Shown here in pieces: positions 25,974 to 36,149 of a DNA stretch of 64,000 nucleotides (position 1 is the first letter of the stretch; every line of letters starts with the position of its first letter). The DNA lies in NCBI GenBank assembly GCA_938006335.1, contig CALLMF010000020.1:1-64000 (forward strand), given 5' to 3'. The translations under genes were made by a program, and so were the position numbers. A model generated the notes under the pieces. The model was not told the origin of the DNA. It did no database searches and saw only the letters and a program-made list of their open reading frames with translations. Source of the stretch: an uncultured Granulosicoccaceae bacterium. Lineage in GTDB: Bacteria > Pseudomonadota > Gammaproteobacteria > Granulosicoccales > Granulosicoccaceae.

Positions 25974-27035
25974 GTGAGCCTCGATCCAGCCAACAGCATC
26001 AACGAGCGCGAGCAGCACATCCTCAAGGTGCTCGTGGACCAGTACATTGCACTGGGCACCCCGGTGGGCTCGCGCACCCTGTCGCGCATGCCGGGTATCG
26101 ACATCAGCGCCGCATCCGTGCGCAACGTCATGGGCGATCTGGAGGAGATGGGGCTGCTGCGTTCGCCGCATACGTCGGCCGGTCGTGTCCCAACGTCAAA
26201 GGCCTTCCGCTTGTTCGTGGACACCTTGCTGGAAGTTCGCCCCGCCGACGCAGACACCATCGCCGATTTGCGCGCCACTCTGGACCCAAGCCTCGACGAT
26301 CAATCGCTGATTACGTTGGCGACCAACTATCTCTCTGGTTGCACGCGCATGGCCGGCATGGTCACAGTGCCGCAACGTGAAGACAAGGCGCTGCAGCAGG
26401 TCGAGTTCCTGCCCCTGTCCGAACGCCGCGTGCTCGCGGTGCTGGTCATCGATGGGGAGGAGGTGCAGAACCGGATCGTCACTGTCGATCGCGATTACTC
26501 CAGGGACGAGCTGTCGGCGCTGGCACGCCAGCTCAATGCCGAGTACCTGGGGCGCCCCCTTGCCGAGGTGCGCGAGCGCTTGCGCCGTGACCTCGACGAA
26601 ACCCGTGCGGACATGGACAAGACGATGCGCCAGCTCATCGAGCTCGCGGGCCTGGTCTTCGATGACACGGCAGCACCCCAGTCCGAACAGGCGCGCATGG
26701 TGGTCTCCGGAGAAACCAATCTGATGACCCACGAGGACCTCTCCGATCTGGGTAAGCTTCGTGAGCTCTTCGATGCATTCCAGCAAAAACGCGAGATCTA
26801 CGCGCTGCTCGAGCGGTGCAACAGTGCTGAGGGCGTACAAATCTTCATCGGACGGGAATCAGGCTACGAAGCGCTCGGTGATGTGAGTCTTGTGACCGCG
26901 CCCTACGAGATTGATGGTGAGCTGCTGGGGGTTCTGGGGGTGATCGGCCCGAAGCGAATGTCATACGCGGACGTCATCCCGGTCGTTGATGTCACGTCCC
27001 GATTACTCGGCGCGGCCTTGAACCGCCGCAGTTAG
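25974..27035 (+). CDS. hrcA: Heat-inducible transcription repressor HrcA
   Basis: 353 aa, GTG start. N-terminal winged helix (INEREQHILKVLVDQYIALG, then GSRTLSR and VRNVMGDLEEMGLL), a GAF-like middle and a C-terminal IGxE-type segment (IFIGRES). HrcA binds CIRCE operators and depends on GroEL for folding. It heads grpE-dnaK-dnaJ, as in many bacteria. No full CIRCE palindrome is visible upstream of hrcA, grpE or dnaK, so its targets here may lie elsewhere, for instance at groESL. Confidence 0.95.
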   Translation: MSLDPANSINEREQHILKVLVDQYIALGTPVGSRTLSRMPGIDISAASVRNVMGDLEEMGLLRSPHTSAGRVPTSKAFRLFVDTLLEVRPADADTIADLRATLDPSLDDQSLITLATNYLSGCTRMAGMVTVPQREDKALQQVEFLPLSERRVLAVLVIDGEEVQNRIVTVDRDYSRDELSALARQLNAEYLGRPLAEVRERLRRDLDETRADMDKTMRQLIELAGLVFDDTAAPQSEQARMVVSGETNLMTHEDLSDLGKLRELFDAFQQKREIYALLERCNSAEGVQIFIGRESGYEALGDVSLVTAPYEIDGELLGVLGVIGPKRMSYADVIPVVDVTSRLLGAALNRRS

Positions 27036-27098
27036 ACGCTAAAGTTCGCGCATGGGCATCATTCGGCCCTTGTCGCATTCATGAGATGGAAATTCAGC

Positions 27099-27863
27099 AT
27101 GACCCCAGAGGAAGATCTGCCCCGTACCGCCGTAGACGATGCCGAAGATGCCAAGGCCGAGGAGCTGTCGGATGCCACTGAAGCTGCGGGAGCCACCGAG
27201 ACATCCGCGGTAGATGCTGATGCGGCCGAAAGCACCGAAGATGCGGCACCCTCGACAGATGACGACGCGGATGCGTCGACAGCAGACGTGGACCCGCGCG
27301 TCGATGAAGTGCTCGGTGGCGTGTCGATTGACGAAGGTGAGGGCGTAGCCGATCCGGCGGCAGCGACCGACGATGCCAACGCCGAGCCAGGTGACGGCGA
27401 GGATCTGGCGGCAAAACTCGCTGCAGCCGAGGCGCGTGCCAACGAGAATTGGGATCGCCTGCTGCGCATGCAGGCCGATGTCGAGAACAAGAACAAGCGC
27501 GCTCAGCGCGATGTGCAAAACGCGCGGAAGTTTGCGCTCGAGACCATCGCCGCGGATCTGCTGCCCATCAAGGATAGCCTGGAGATGGGGCTTGCCGCGG
27601 CCAGCGAGGACGCCGCCTCGGTCGACTCGATTCGCGAGGGCAGTGAACTCACCTTGAAGATGCTTGGTGGCGCGCTGGAGAAGCACAACATAGTGGAAAT
27701 CAACCCGGAGGGTGAGAAGTTCGACCCCGAGTTTCACCAGGCGATGTCCATGCAACCGGCTCCGGAGGGCACCGAGCCCAACACCGTGATCTCCGTCATG
27801 CAAAAGGGCTACACGCTCAATGACCGTCTCATTCGGCCGGCGCTTGTGATGGTCGCCAAGTAA
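27099..27863 (+). CDS. grpE: GrpE, nucleotide-exchange factor of DnaK
   Basis: 254 aa from the ATG at 27099, with an alternative ATG at 27081. The first ~95 residues are a long, very acidic Ala/Asp/Glu/Thr stretch. The conserved part follows: coiled coil (LAAAEARANENWDRLLRMQA, then EARKFALE-type helix ARKFALETIAADLLP), SLEMGLA, and the beta wing with FDPEFHQAMSM and NTVISVMQKGYTLNDRLIRP. It releases ADP from DnaK. The acidic extension makes it longer than the ~197-residue E. coli protein. Confidence 0.95.
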   Translation: MTPEEDLPRTAVDDAEDAKAEELSDATEAAGATETSAVDADAAESTEDAAPSTDDDADASTADVDPRVDEVLGGVSIDEGEGVADPAAATDDANAEPGDGEDLAAKLAAAEARANENWDRLLRMQADVENKNKRAQRDVQNARKFALETIAADLLPIKDSLEMGLAAASEDAASVDSIREGSELTLKMLGGALEKHNIVEINPEGEKFDPEFHQAMSMQPAPEGTEPNTVISVMQKGYTLNDRLIRPALVMVAK

Positions 27864-27958
27864 GTCGACCAGCACCGATTTTCTGGCGCTCCCCGATCTC
27901 CCGGGGGGCGTCGGGGACTGACTTGCAGCACATTGCTTGTGAAATGCCTCGCAGGCTG

Positions 27959-27984
27959 TTGAAAAGTTCCCCACCGCCCCTCAG
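27959..27984 (+). promoter_or_regulatory. Sigma-32-like heat-shock promoter upstream of dnaK
   Basis: TTGAAA (27959-27964), a 12-base spacer, then CCCCTCAG (27977-27984) resemble the heat-shock consensus (CTTGAAA, CCCCATnT). It sits 70 bases before the dnaK ATG. The second box matches only in its C-run. A GC-rich dyad at 27890-27917 between grpE and dnaK might end the upstream transcript. Confidence 0.45.
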
Positions 27985-28054
27985 TTTCATCTCACCATGC
28001 GCTGCGCCTCGATGAGGGCAGCGATTTACCAGAACCACGATACGGACAGGACCA

Positions 28055-29995
28055 ATGGGAACCATTATCGGAATCGATCTCGGCACGACGAATTCGTGTG
28101 TCGCGGTCATGGAAGGGGACAAGCCCCGAGTCATCGAAAACGCGGAAGGCGACCGGACCACACCGTCCATCGTCGCGTTCAGTGACGACGGTGAGGTCAT
28201 CGTCGGCCAGGCTGCCAAGCGCCAGGCTGTCACCAACCCACAAAACACGCTGTATGCGGTCAAGCGCCTGATCGGCCGACGCTTCGAGGAAGACGCGGTC
28301 CAGAAGGACATCAAGCTGGTGCCCTACAAGATCATCAAGGCCGACAATGGCGACGCCTGGGTCGAAGCCGGCGGCAAGGGCATGGCTCCGCCAGAAGTGG
28401 CAGCGCGCGTGTTGCAGAAGATGAAGGCGACCGCCGAGGAGTACCTCGGTGAGACGGTGACCGAAGCGGTCATCACCGTACCTGCCTACTTCAACGACTC
28501 ACAGCGCCAGGCCACCAAGGATGCAGGGCGCATCGCGGGTCTGGACGTCAAGCGCATCATCAACGAGCCGACCGCAGCAGCCCTTGCGTATGGCATGGAC
28601 AAGCAGCGCGGCAACAAGGCCGTAGCTGTCTACGACCTCGGTGGCGGCACCTTCGACATCTCCATCATCGAGATTGCCGAAGTCGATGGCGAGCACCAGT
28701 TCGAAGTGCTGTCCACCAACGGAGACACCTTCCTCGGTGGTGAGGACTTTGACAATCGCCTGATCGACTATCTGGCAGATGAGTTCAAGAAGGAGTCCGG
28801 CATCGATCTGCACAGTGATCCGCTGGCACTTCAGCGCCTGAAGGAGGCCGCGGAAAAAGCCAAGATCGAGCTGTCCAGCACGCAGCAGACCGACGTGAAC
28901 CTGCCGTACATCACGGCTGACGCGTCTGGTCCCAAGCACCTGAATATCAAGGTCACCCGCGCGAAGCTCGAGTCGCTGGTCGACGACCTCGTGTCACGCA
29001 CCATCGATCCGTGCAAGACCGCGCTCAAGGACGCTGGCCTCTCCGCATCGGACATCCAGGACGTCATCATGGTGGGTGGTCAAACCCGCATGCCGAAGGT
29101 TCAGGAAACCGTCAAGGACTTCTTTGGCAAGGAGCCGCGCAAGGACGTCAATCCGGATGAGGCGGTCGCCGTGGGCGCAGCCATTCAGGGCGGCGTGCTC
29201 GGTGGTCAGGTCAAGGACGTGCTGCTGCTCGATGTCACACCGCTGTCGGTCGGCATCGAGACTCTCGGTGGCGTCATGACCAAGCTCATCGACAAGAACA
29301 CGACCATCCCGACCAAGGCGCAGCAGGTGTTCAGTACCGCTGACGACAACCAGACCGCCGTCACCGTGCACGTACTGCAGGGTGAGCGTGAAATTGCCAA
29401 TGCCAACAAGTCGCTCGGCCGTTTCGATCTTGCCGATATCCCGCCGTCTCCGCGTGGCGTCCCGCAAATCGAGGTCACCTTCGACATCGATGCCAACGGC
29501 ATCATGAACGTCTCTGCCAAGGACAAGGCCACCGGCAAGCAGCAGTCCATCGTCATCAAGGCGTCGTCCGGGCTGTCCGACGAAGAGATCGAGAAGATGG
29601 TGCGCGATGCCGAAGAGCACGCTGAAGAGGATGCCAAGCAGCGCAACCTCATCGACAAGCGCAACCAGGGCGAGCAGCTGATCCACGCGACCGAGAAGTC
29701 CTTGGGTGATCTTGCCGACCAGGTGACCGACGAGGAGAAGGCCGACATCGAAAGCAAGGTTGTCGATCTGCGTACTGCGATCGCCGGCGACGATACCGAT
29801 GCGATCGATGCCGCCAGCAGTGCACTCGGTGAGGTCACTGGCAAGCTTGCCGAGAAGGCCTACGCCGCTCAGCAGGCGGCAGAGGGCGGCGACGCCACTG
29901 ACGGTGCTGATGGATCAGCGTCGGCTGCCAGCGACGACGCTGTCGATGCCGAGTTTGAAGAAGTACAAGACGACGAAGACAAGAAAGCGTCGTAA
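28055..29995 (+). CDS. dnaK: Molecular chaperone DnaK (Hsp70)
   Basis: 646 aa. ATPase domain from [16 protein letters not shown] through [13 protein letters not shown] and MVGGQTRMP; interdomain linker in [16 protein letters not shown]; substrate-binding beta domain and helical lid; acidic C-terminal tail ending in DDEDKKAS. Folds and disaggregates client proteins with DnaJ and GrpE. Length and motifs are standard. Confidence 0.99.
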   Translation: MGTIIGIDLGTTNSCVAVMEGDKPRVIENAEGDRTTPSIVAFSDDGEVIVGQAAKRQAVTNPQNTLYAVKRLIGRRFEEDAVQKDIKLVPYKIIKADNGDAWVEAGGKGMAPPEVAARVLQKMKATAEEYLGETVTEAVITVPAYFNDSQRQATKDAGRIAGLDVKRIINEPTAAALAYGMDKQRGNKAVAVYDLGGGTFDISIIEIAEVDGEHQFEVLSTNGDTFLGGEDFDNRLIDYLADEFKKESGIDLHSDPLALQRLKEAAEKAKIELSSTQQTDVNLPYITADASGPKHLNIKVTRAKLESLVDDLVSRTIDPCKTALKDAGLSASDIQDVIMVGGQTRMPKVQETVKDFFGKEPRKDVNPDEAVAVGAAIQGGVLGGQVKDVLLLDVTPLSVGIETLGGVMTKLIDKNTTIPTKAQQVFSTADDNQTAVTVHVLQGEREIANANKSLGRFDLADIPPSPRGVPQIEVTFDIDANGIMNVSAKDKATGKQQSIVIKASSGLSDEEIEKMVRDAEEHAEEDAKQRNLIDKRNQGEQLIHATEKSLGDLADQVTDEEKADIESKVVDLRTAIAGDDTDAIDAASSALGEVTGKLAEKAYAAQQAAEGGDATDGADGSASAASDDAVDAEFEEVQDDEDKKAS

Positions 29996-30016
29996 GGCGC
30001 GGAGTTCCGAGTCTCG

Positions 30017-30071
30017 GGCCGGTGAGCCTGGTGAACGCCAGTATGGCGTTCATCCGGCCTCCGGCCTTTTT
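30017..30071 (+). terminator. Terminator or attenuator between dnaK and dnaJ
   Basis: The perfect stem TGAACGCCA/TGGCGTTCA (30032-30040 with 30044-30052) is flanked by the outer GGCCGG/CCGGCC pair (30017-30022, 30054-30059). CCGGCC followed by five T ends it at 30071. It lies 33 bases before dnaJ, so it probably lowers dnaJ expression relative to dnaK rather than ending the operon. Confidence 0.7.
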
Positions 30072-30103
30072 CGTCAGCCCTGAAGTACACAAGAACGACC
30101 CAC

Positions 30104-31243
30104 ATGTCCCAGCGTGATTACTATGAGGTTCTCGGTGTCGAGCGCGACGTCTCGGCAGCCGATCTCAAGAAGGCGTACCGACGCCTCGCGATGAAGTATC
30201 ACCCGGACAGAAATCCGGATGACGGTCAGGCTGACGAGAAGTTCAAGGAGGCCAAGGAGGCCTACGAGGTGCTCAGCTCTGCCGACAAGCGGGCGGCCTA
30301 CGATCAGTTCGGCCATGCAGGGGTCAACAACCAGCCCGGAGGCGGCGCGGGTTTCGGCGGCGGCGCTGACATCAACGACATCTTCGGCGATGTGTTTGGC
30401 GACATCTTCGGCGGAGGCCGGCGTGGTGGTGGCGGTCAGCGCGTGTACCGCGGCGACGACCTCCAGTACAACCTCGATATCTCTCTGGAAGACGCCGTCG
30501 GCGGCCTGACCACCGAGCTACGTATTCCAAACCTCCTGGCCTGCGAGGTCTGCGATGGCTCAGGTGCCAAGCGTGGCACACAGCCCACCAACTGCCAGAC
30601 CTGTGGGGGTGCCGGGCAGGTACGCATGCAGCAAGGATTTTTCAGCGTCCAGCAAGGCTGCCCAACCTGTCGTGGCAAGGGCAAGGTCATATCCGACCCG
30701 TGTCCAAAGTGTCTCGGCCAGGGGCGGGTGCAAAAAGAGAAGACCCTGTCGGTCAAGGTGCCGGCTGGAGTGGATACCGGCGACAAGATCCGCCTTCAAG
30801 GCGAAGGTGAAGCCAGTGAAAGCGGAGGACCAGCGGGTGACCTGTTCGTCGCTATTCGGGTCAAGCCGCACGAGATCTTTCAACGCGATGGGGCGGACTT
30901 GCAATGTACCGTGCCAATCAACTTTGCCACCGCAGCGGTCGGCGGTGAGCTGGAGGTGCCGACGCTTGATGGGCGCGTCAAGCTGAAGATTCCTGCTGGT
31001 ACACAAACCGAGAAACTCTTTCGAGTACGCGGCAAGGGGGTGACTCCCGTGCGTGGTGGCCCTCAGGGAGACCTGCTGTGTCGTGTGCGTATCGAGACTC
31101 CGGTCAACCTCGGCAGCGAACAGCGTGATCTGCTCATGGCTTTCCACGACAGTATCTCGGGCGACAAGGCGCACAAGCACTCGCCGCAAGCGCACAGCTG
31201 GCTCGGTGGTGTGAAGAAGTTTTTCGACGAGCTGCGAAGCTGA
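30104..31243 (+). CDS. dnaJ: Co-chaperone DnaJ (Hsp40)
   Basis: 379 aa, class I DnaJ. The J domain (1-70) has the HPD motif in [11 protein letters not shown] Gly/Phe-rich stretch follows ([18 protein letters not shown]). The zinc-binding region has four CxxC units: [27 protein letters not shown] and CPKCLGQGR. The C-terminal substrate-binding domains end in the dimerisation segment. It stimulates the DnaK ATPase and delivers substrates. Confidence 0.99.
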   Translation: MSQRDYYEVLGVERDVSAADLKKAYRRLAMKYHPDRNPDDGQADEKFKEAKEAYEVLSSADKRAAYDQFGHAGVNNQPGGGAGFGGGADINDIFGDVFGDIFGGGRRGGGGQRVYRGDDLQYNLDISLEDAVGGLTTELRIPNLLACEVCDGSGAKRGTQPTNCQTCGGAGQVRMQQGFFSVQQGCPTCRGKGKVISDPCPKCLGQGRVQKEKTLSVKVPAGVDTGDKIRLQGEGEASESGGPAGDLFVAIRVKPHEIFQRDGADLQCTVPINFATAAVGGELEVPTLDGRVKLKIPAGTQTEKLFRVRGKGVTPVRGGPQGDLLCRVRIETPVNLGSEQRDLLMAFHDSISGDKAHKHSPQAHSWLGGVKKFFDELRS

Positions 31244-31258
31244 TACTCCGGGCGCGAG

Positions 31259-32512
31259 TCACGGGATCTGAGCGTCAATCACCAGTTCCACCGGCAGCGC
31301 CGCGGCATCGCTACCAACACGTGCCGGTACTTCCTGGGACCAGTCTCCCGAGCGCGCGACTGGCTGACCGGACAGGGATGCGCGTGCTCCCACGATCAGG
31401 TCCGGGAAGTTCGCGATGGTCATGCCGGCAATCATGGCCATGCTTTCATCGAGGGTGACGGTAGCCGGGAGTTCGCCAACGCTCAGTCGTTGAACCGCAA
31501 GGGGCATGGGCGGACCTTCTGCCGCGCGAGCAAACACGAAGACCGGCGTCTCGGGCGCAAGTGCCGTCGAGGCCGCTTCCCCGAGTGAGACCGCAACAGT
31601 GACAGACACTCCCGTCTCGTCCGTCGCCCCGAGCGTCTCCGACGAGGTGTTGGCAGACGGGGCCACAACCGTTGCGGCTTGCCCGATCGCCAACCGAGAC
31701 CGCGACGCGTATTGATCGATCGTTGCGATGGCGTTAGCGTCGCCACGGGCGCCAACCATCGCGCGCAGTCGCGCGAACAGCGACAGCGCTTCTTCGTGTC
31801 GCTCGGTCTGTTGACGTGCAACGCCAAGCAGCCACAAGGTTTGCTCGTGATCAGCGTTGAGTTGATGCGCCCGCTCAAGCAAGGCCACGACGTCCGAGAG
31901 ATCTCCGCCGGCGTTCATCGCACGGGCCTCAGCGAGGTTGGTGATCGTATCGACGTCGTCAGCTTCCAGCTCCAGCGCTCGCGAAAAGGCATCGCCGGCG
32001 GCGTCAAAGTCGTTCATGGCGAGACGGGTGCGCCCAAGCATGCGCCAGCCGGTGACGTCGTCCGGGGTTTGCGCAAGACGCTGTTCCAGTCCGCTAACCA
32101 GCTCGGGCAGTGAAGGCTGTTCCGGGTCGGCCTGCGCGATCTGAGGACTGAAGCTTATCGCTGCCGGGTTGCCGATGCGGGTATACAACCACGCGGTTGA
32201 GGCGGGTACTACGAGCAGCAGCACCGCAATCAGCGCAAGGTCCCAACCGCGAGACTGGCGGGCTTGTTTTTCCGGATCAAGCTCGCGCGCCAGTTGCGCT
32301 TCGATCCGGGATCGCTCCTCAAGGTACTCCGGCGAGGACATGTCGCCCGTATGCGTTGCATCCAGTGCCGCCAGTCGCTCTTTGGCGATGGCGATATTCT
32401 TTTCAACCAGCCCGGGCTCGTCGACATTCGGCTGTTGACGCCACAGGGCGAACCCGACCACACCAATGACAAGCAGAACGAGGGCGGCTGCCAGGATCAG
32501 AAACAGGGTCAT
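31259..32512 (-). CDS. Cytochrome c biogenesis protein CcmI-like
   Basis: 417 aa. One helix at 3-23, a cytoplasmic coiled coil (NIAIAKERLAALDA), a second helix at ~93-112 (LALIAVLLLVVPASTAWLY), then periplasmic TPR repeats (TGWRMLGRTRLAMNDFDAAG, AFSRALELEADD) and a C-terminal beta domain with GARASLSGQPVARSGDW. This is the fused CcmI/CycH layout, which presents apocytochrome c to the heme ligase CcmFH. The rest of the ccm operon is not here, so this is an orphan copy or a displaced gene. It is convergent with dnaJ and divergent from rpe. Confidence 0.85.
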   Translation of the reverse strand: MTLFLILAAALVLLVIGVVGFALWRQQPNVDEPGLVEKNIAIAKERLAALDATHTGDMSSPEYLEERSRIEAQLARELDPEKQARQSRGWDLALIAVLLLVVPASTAWLYTRIGNPAAISFSPQIAQADPEQPSLPELVSGLEQRLAQTPDDVTGWRMLGRTRLAMNDFDAAGDAFSRALELEADDVDTITNLAEARAMNAGGDLSDVVALLERAHQLNADHEQTLWLLGVARQQTERHEEALSLFARLRAMVGARGDANAIATIDQYASRSRLAIGQAATVVAPSANTSSETLGATDETGVSVTVAVSLGEAASTALAPETPVFVFARAAEGPPMPLAVQRLSVGELPATVTLDESMAMIAGMTIANFPDLIVGARASLSGQPVARSGDWSQEVPARVGSDAAALPVELVIDAQIP

Positions 32513-32660
32513 GGTGAAAAGCGGCTTCGTCGAACAGGGGAGTATATGCCCGATGACCGTACTCGCTCCTTGAAATCCGCGAGCGACCGCTATTTACTGC
32601 GGACAATGGGGCGGCAGCGGGCTATCGTGTACGCCACCCGCACTGGCCCTCTGCAAGCTC

Positions 32661-33368
32661 ATGTACCGAATTGCCCCGTCTATCCTGGCGGCTGACTTCG
32701 CCCGCCTCGGCGAAGAGGCCCGCAGCGTCATTGCTGCCGGCGCCGATTGGATTCACTTTGATGTGATGGATAATCATTACGTCCCGAATCTGACCATCGG
32801 ACCCGCAGTGGCCGCTGCCATCAAGCCGCACTGCGTCACACCAGACGGCAAACCGGTCCCGCTTGATGTGCACTTGATGGTCGAGCCGGTCGATGAACTC
32901 GCCAGCGCCTTCTGTAGCGCGGGCGCAGACCTTGTGAGCTTCCACCCCGAAGCGTCTCGCCACGTCGATCGCACGCTTTCGATGATCAAGGATGCCAACG
33001 TGCTGACGGGTCTGGTGTTCAATCCCGGGACCTCGCTCGCGGCATTGGAATGGGTGATCGACAAGGTCGATCTGGTGTTGCTGATGAGCGTCAACCCCGG
33101 CTTCGGTGGCCAAGCGTTTATCGACAGTACTCTCGAGAAGATCGCCTTTGCCAGACGCCTGATCGACGATAGCGGTCGCGATATTCGTCTCGAGGTTGAT
33201 GGTGGAATCAAGACTGACAACATCGCCGCTGTCGCCGCGGCAGGCGCGGACACCTTCGTTGCCGGTAGCGCGATCTTCGGTGCCGACGACTATGCGAAAG
33301 TCATTGCAGAGATGCGTGCCGAGCTCGTCGCGCTCGACGAGTTCAAGGCCGCAGGTGCCCATGAGTGA
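32661..33368 (+). CDS. rpe: Ribulose-phosphate 3-epimerase
   Basis: 235 aa TIM-barrel enzyme of the pentose phosphate pathway, interconverting ribulose-5-P and xylulose-5-P. Motifs: [27 protein letters not shown] with metal-binding His/Asp, [17 protein letters not shown], and [10 protein letters not shown] with the catalytic Asp. The last eight bases overlap the start of the next gene. Confidence 0.97.
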   Translation: MYRIAPSILAADFARLGEEARSVIAAGADWIHFDVMDNHYVPNLTIGPAVAAAIKPHCVTPDGKPVPLDVHLMVEPVDELASAFCSAGADLVSFHPEASRHVDRTLSMIKDANVLTGLVFNPGTSLAALEWVIDKVDLVLLMSVNPGFGGQAFIDSTLEKIAFARRLIDDSGRDIRLEVDGGIKTDNIAAVAAAGADTFVAGSAIFGADDYAKVIAEMRAELVALDEFKAAGAHE

Positions 33369-33576
33369 TGAACTCTCAGCACTGATCAAGCGCCCGGACG
33401 TGCAGAAGCGCGCACTCATCGTTGCACTCATCGTTGGCACCGTCCTCAACTGCATCAATCAGGTGCCTGACGTGATGCACGGGGACGGTATCAAGTGGTT
33501 CCGCGCAATCCTGACGTACTGTGTGCCGTACCTCGTAGCGCTCTACAGCGCAGTAGCGGCGCTGCGGCAACGCTAG
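33361..33576 (+). CDS. nrtS: NrtS-like small membrane protein
   Basis: 71 aa, two membrane helices ([17 protein letters not shown] and [17 protein letters not shown]) linked by a short polar loop with WFRA. This matches the small NrtS family, reported as nitrate/nitrite transporters; the pattern of ALxVGTxLNxINQ, WxKxxLTYxVPYxVxxYxA is what I recognise. The ATG lies inside the rpe 3' end, so it is co-translated with rpe. Substrate is unproven here. Confidence 0.7.
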   Translation: MSDELSALIKRPDVQKRALIVALIVGTVLNCINQVPDVMHGDGIKWFRAILTYCVPYLVALYSAVAALRQR

Positions 33577-33651
33577 CAAAAAGTACCTGTCGTGTATGCG
33601 GCGTCGCCGCGTGGACCACACTCTGCACGTGCCAGCCAAGACCGGTCAGTG

Positions 33652-34746
33652 ATGCAACGACGTGAGTTTCTGGGCGCCGGTCTCGGTGCAGCTGTGAAGG
33701 CAGGCGTGACGCTTGCTGCCGTGACTGGTCCATGGTCAGCACTGCCAGCGCATGCCGACGAAAGCGCAGAACAGCGTGCCCGCGCCGTACGCGTGGCTGT
33801 GGACTCATCGTCATCGGGACCATCGGCTGCAGGTCTTGCCGAGCTCTCGCGTCAAGCCGCCGGGACCGAACGGCTGCGTGCGCTGGTGGTGTCTCAAGAA
33901 GGCGAGACGGTACTGGCGAAAGCGTATCGAGGCCCGGCGGTCGATCGTGCGGTCAACGTCAAGTCGGTCTCCAAGGCCTTGGTCACCACGCTCGTGGGTA
34001 TCGCCCAGCAGCGCGGAGTGATCGAGTCCGTGCAACAAACGCTCGGTAGCCTGGTACCCAAGTTCATTCCAGAGGGAGCGGATGCGCGAGTGGCCGCGCT
34101 CACCTTGGAGAATCTGATGACCATGCAGGCTGGCCTGGATCGCGTGTCGGGTGTCAACTATGGTCGCTGGGTCAGCAGTGACAATTGGATTCGCTACGCG
34201 CTATCTCGTCCGTTTGTCGCCCGACCCGGCGGACGGATGTTGTATTCCACCGGTGACACCCATGTCCTGGGGGCGGTGCTCGCCGAGCGTGGCGGGCAGA
34301 GCCTGTACGCCCTCGCGAACACCTGGTTGGGTGAACCCGTTGGCGTCGACTTCGCTCCATGGACGCGCGACCCGCAGGGTTACTACATGGGCGGTAACGA
34401 GATGTCCGCAGCACCGGCCGAACTGGTGCGCGTTGGCGAGCTTTACCTGGCGGGCGGCGTTGTTGATGGCGAGCGTGTGCTTCCCGAGGGCTGGGTCGAG
34501 CAGGCGTTTACCGCGCGTACACGGTCACCATTCTCGGGCGATGGGTATGGCTACGGGCGGTTTCTGCGCGACTTCAATGGCGTCCAGGCCGCGTATGCGC
34601 GTGGCTATGGCGGACAAGTGCTGTACGTGATCCCCGAGTTCGCACTATCCATCGTGATTACCTCGGATCCGACGCAGCGTGCGCGTAGTCAGGGGTATAT
34701 GACGGTGTTGCATGACATGGTGCAGCAGTATCTGCACACGGCCTGA
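33652..34746 (+). CDS. Exported serine hydrolase, beta-lactamase class C/DD-peptidase family
   Basis: 364 aa from the ATG at 33652; an earlier GTG-type start would spoil the signal. The N-terminus MQRREFLGAGLGAAVKAG is a twin-arginine signal (RREFLG) ending near AHADES. The active-site SxxK is SVSK in NVKSVSKALVTTLVG. The second motif is Y-S-x in LYSTGDTHVLGAVLAE, and a Gly-rich third motif GYGGQVLYVIP closes the site. It is a periplasmic esterase, D,D-peptidase or beta-lactamase-like enzyme; sequence alone cannot say which. Confidence 0.85.
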   Translation: MQRREFLGAGLGAAVKAGVTLAAVTGPWSALPAHADESAEQRARAVRVAVDSSSSGPSAAGLAELSRQAAGTERLRALVVSQEGETVLAKAYRGPAVDRAVNVKSVSKALVTTLVGIAQQRGVIESVQQTLGSLVPKFIPEGADARVAALTLENLMTMQAGLDRVSGVNYGRWVSSDNWIRYALSRPFVARPGGRMLYSTGDTHVLGAVLAERGGQSLYALANTWLGEPVGVDFAPWTRDPQGYYMGGNEMSAAPAELVRVGELYLAGGVVDGERVLPEGWVEQAFTARTRSPFSGDGYGYGRFLRDFNGVQAAYARGYGGQVLYVIPEFALSIVITSDPTQRARSQGYMTVLHDMVQQYLHTA

Positions 34747-34775
34747 CGCCCGACTCTGCATCAAGGGAGTCTCGC

Positions 34776-35315
34776 TCAGAAGCCGGAGTTCGTCTTCATC
34801 CACTCCGTCTCTTCAAGCGTGGACTCACGACCCACGGCCTCATTTCTATGCGGGTATCGCCCGAAGCGATCGATGATCGCCTTGTGGGCGAGCTCGTGCT
34901 CAAGCGTGGGTTTACCCTCGAACAAGGTCACTGCGTGCGTGTGCACGTGCGTGGACTCGCTGTGCATCCAAGGCATCAGCGCAAACTGCCGGTACTGCTC
35001 ATTCAGTAAATCGAGCTGTTTGCTCATCACCATTTCCTGAGACAGCACGAGCGCCATCGGGTCGGCTGCATACGCCTGCGCTTGTCCACGAAACAGGTTG
35101 CGGCTGAATTGATCGAGCACGATGATTTCCGCGACGCGGCCTTCAGAGGTTTTGCGCCAGTGCCAGGTCTCACCGGCAAAGGCCTGATGCCAGGTTGCGA
35201 GAAATCGTTGTCGAATGGTGTCATCGATAGCGTCGGACTTGCCGAACCACTGCTTCGGTGTGAGTTCCTCGAACCAGAAGTCGAGGACCGGGTCTGGTGT
35301 CGTGTTCAACGTCAT
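34776..35315 (-). CDS. DUF924 family protein
   Basis: 179 aa from the ATG at 35315; the frame extends upstream to 35456 but the family begins at TPDPVLDFWFEELTPKQWFG. Other family landmarks are IIVLDQFSRNLFRGQAQAYA, DPMALVLSQEM and the C-terminal RFGRYPHRNEAVGRES. All-helical TPR-like fold, cytoplasmic, function unknown. It is divergent from the decayed flavin-binding gene. Confidence 0.9.
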   Translation of the reverse strand: MTLNTTPDPVLDFWFEELTPKQWFGKSDAIDDTIRQRFLATWHQAFAGETWHWRKTSEGRVAEIIVLDQFSRNLFRGQAQAYAADPMALVLSQEMVMSKQLDLLNEQYRQFALMPWMHSESTHVHTHAVTLFEGKPTLEHELAHKAIIDRFGRYPHRNEAVGRESTLEETEWMKTNSGF

Positions 35316-35470
35316 GACGTTGTTCCTGTGTGGCGCGTGATCGTCCTTCGGCTTTAGTTGCTGAAGCGGCGTCATGGGTATTGGCTCTTCCCGTTTCATG
35401 ATTTGGATCTGGTTCAAGGGACCATAATGCGGCATTGTGGCCGCATCCGAAAGCACCAGGACTCACCTCC

Positions 35471-36116
35471 ATGACCAGCGAACCTGCCAAGGGAGACAAG
35501 CGACGCGTTCGACAAGGTGCCAATCGTGCTCGATACGACATCGAGGCACTGCACGAGGTGCTGGATGCGTGTCCGATAGGCCACGTGAGTTTCATGCACG
35601 AAGGCTGGCCACAATCAGTATCCACGGCCATTGCGCGCATTGACGATCATCTCTACTTGCACGGTCATCCGAAGAGTCGCTTGTACAGCGCACTTGTCCG
35701 TGGTGAGCGAGTGTGTGTGTCCGTGTGTCGTGTGGATGCTCTGGTCAAGGCGCGCTCCGCGTTTCACTGTTCGATGAACTATCGAAGCGCTGTTGTGTTC
35801 GCCGGCGGTGATCAGCAATGACAAGTCTGCGTTGCTAGACTAATCCACAGAGCATCTGATTCCGGGTAGCCTTGATGACTTTCGCCCCTACCTTGCCAAG
35901 GAGCTCAAGGGCACCGCGTTGATTCGGCTGCCTTTGGATGACTACTCGATCAAGATTCGCACCGGAGATCCCATCGATGATGAGGAGGATCTTGCAACGG
36001 AGCACTGGGCCGGCATCATCCCGATCGAGAGTCGTTATGGAGCACCTGTTGATGCCGCTGACCTGGTGGCAGGTATCTTGCCATCGGCCGCCTTGCTCGA
36101 TGGGGCCACGCCATGA
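35471..36116 (+). pseudogene. Decayed pyridoxamine-5'-phosphate-oxidase-like flavin-nucleotide-binding protein
   Basis: The N-terminal part, from ATG 35471, reads as the split-barrel FMN-binding family (GHVSFMHEGWPQSVSTAIA, DHLYLHGHPKSRLYSAL, RSAFHCSMNYRSAVVF) and stops at TGA 35819-35821. The rest of the family continues in another frame to 36116: STEHLIPGSLDDFRPYLAKE, LDDYSIKIRTGDPIDDEEDL and HWAGIIPI. The join needs a frameshift near 35790-35817, and the second frame also carries an in-frame TAA at 35841-35843. Two lesions and a slightly short junction indicate a pseudogene rather than a single read error. A homologous 5' fragment protein could still be made. Confidence 0.8.
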
Positions 36117-36149
36117 AGTAGCGCGTCGGGCATACGGCGAGAAACTGTC

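Noticed and set aside
27890-27917. Intrinsic terminator between grpE and dnaK
   Set aside because: TCCCCGA/TCGGGGA can pair, but the loop is itself GC-rich and no T-run follows, so it is mentioned only with the promoter entry.
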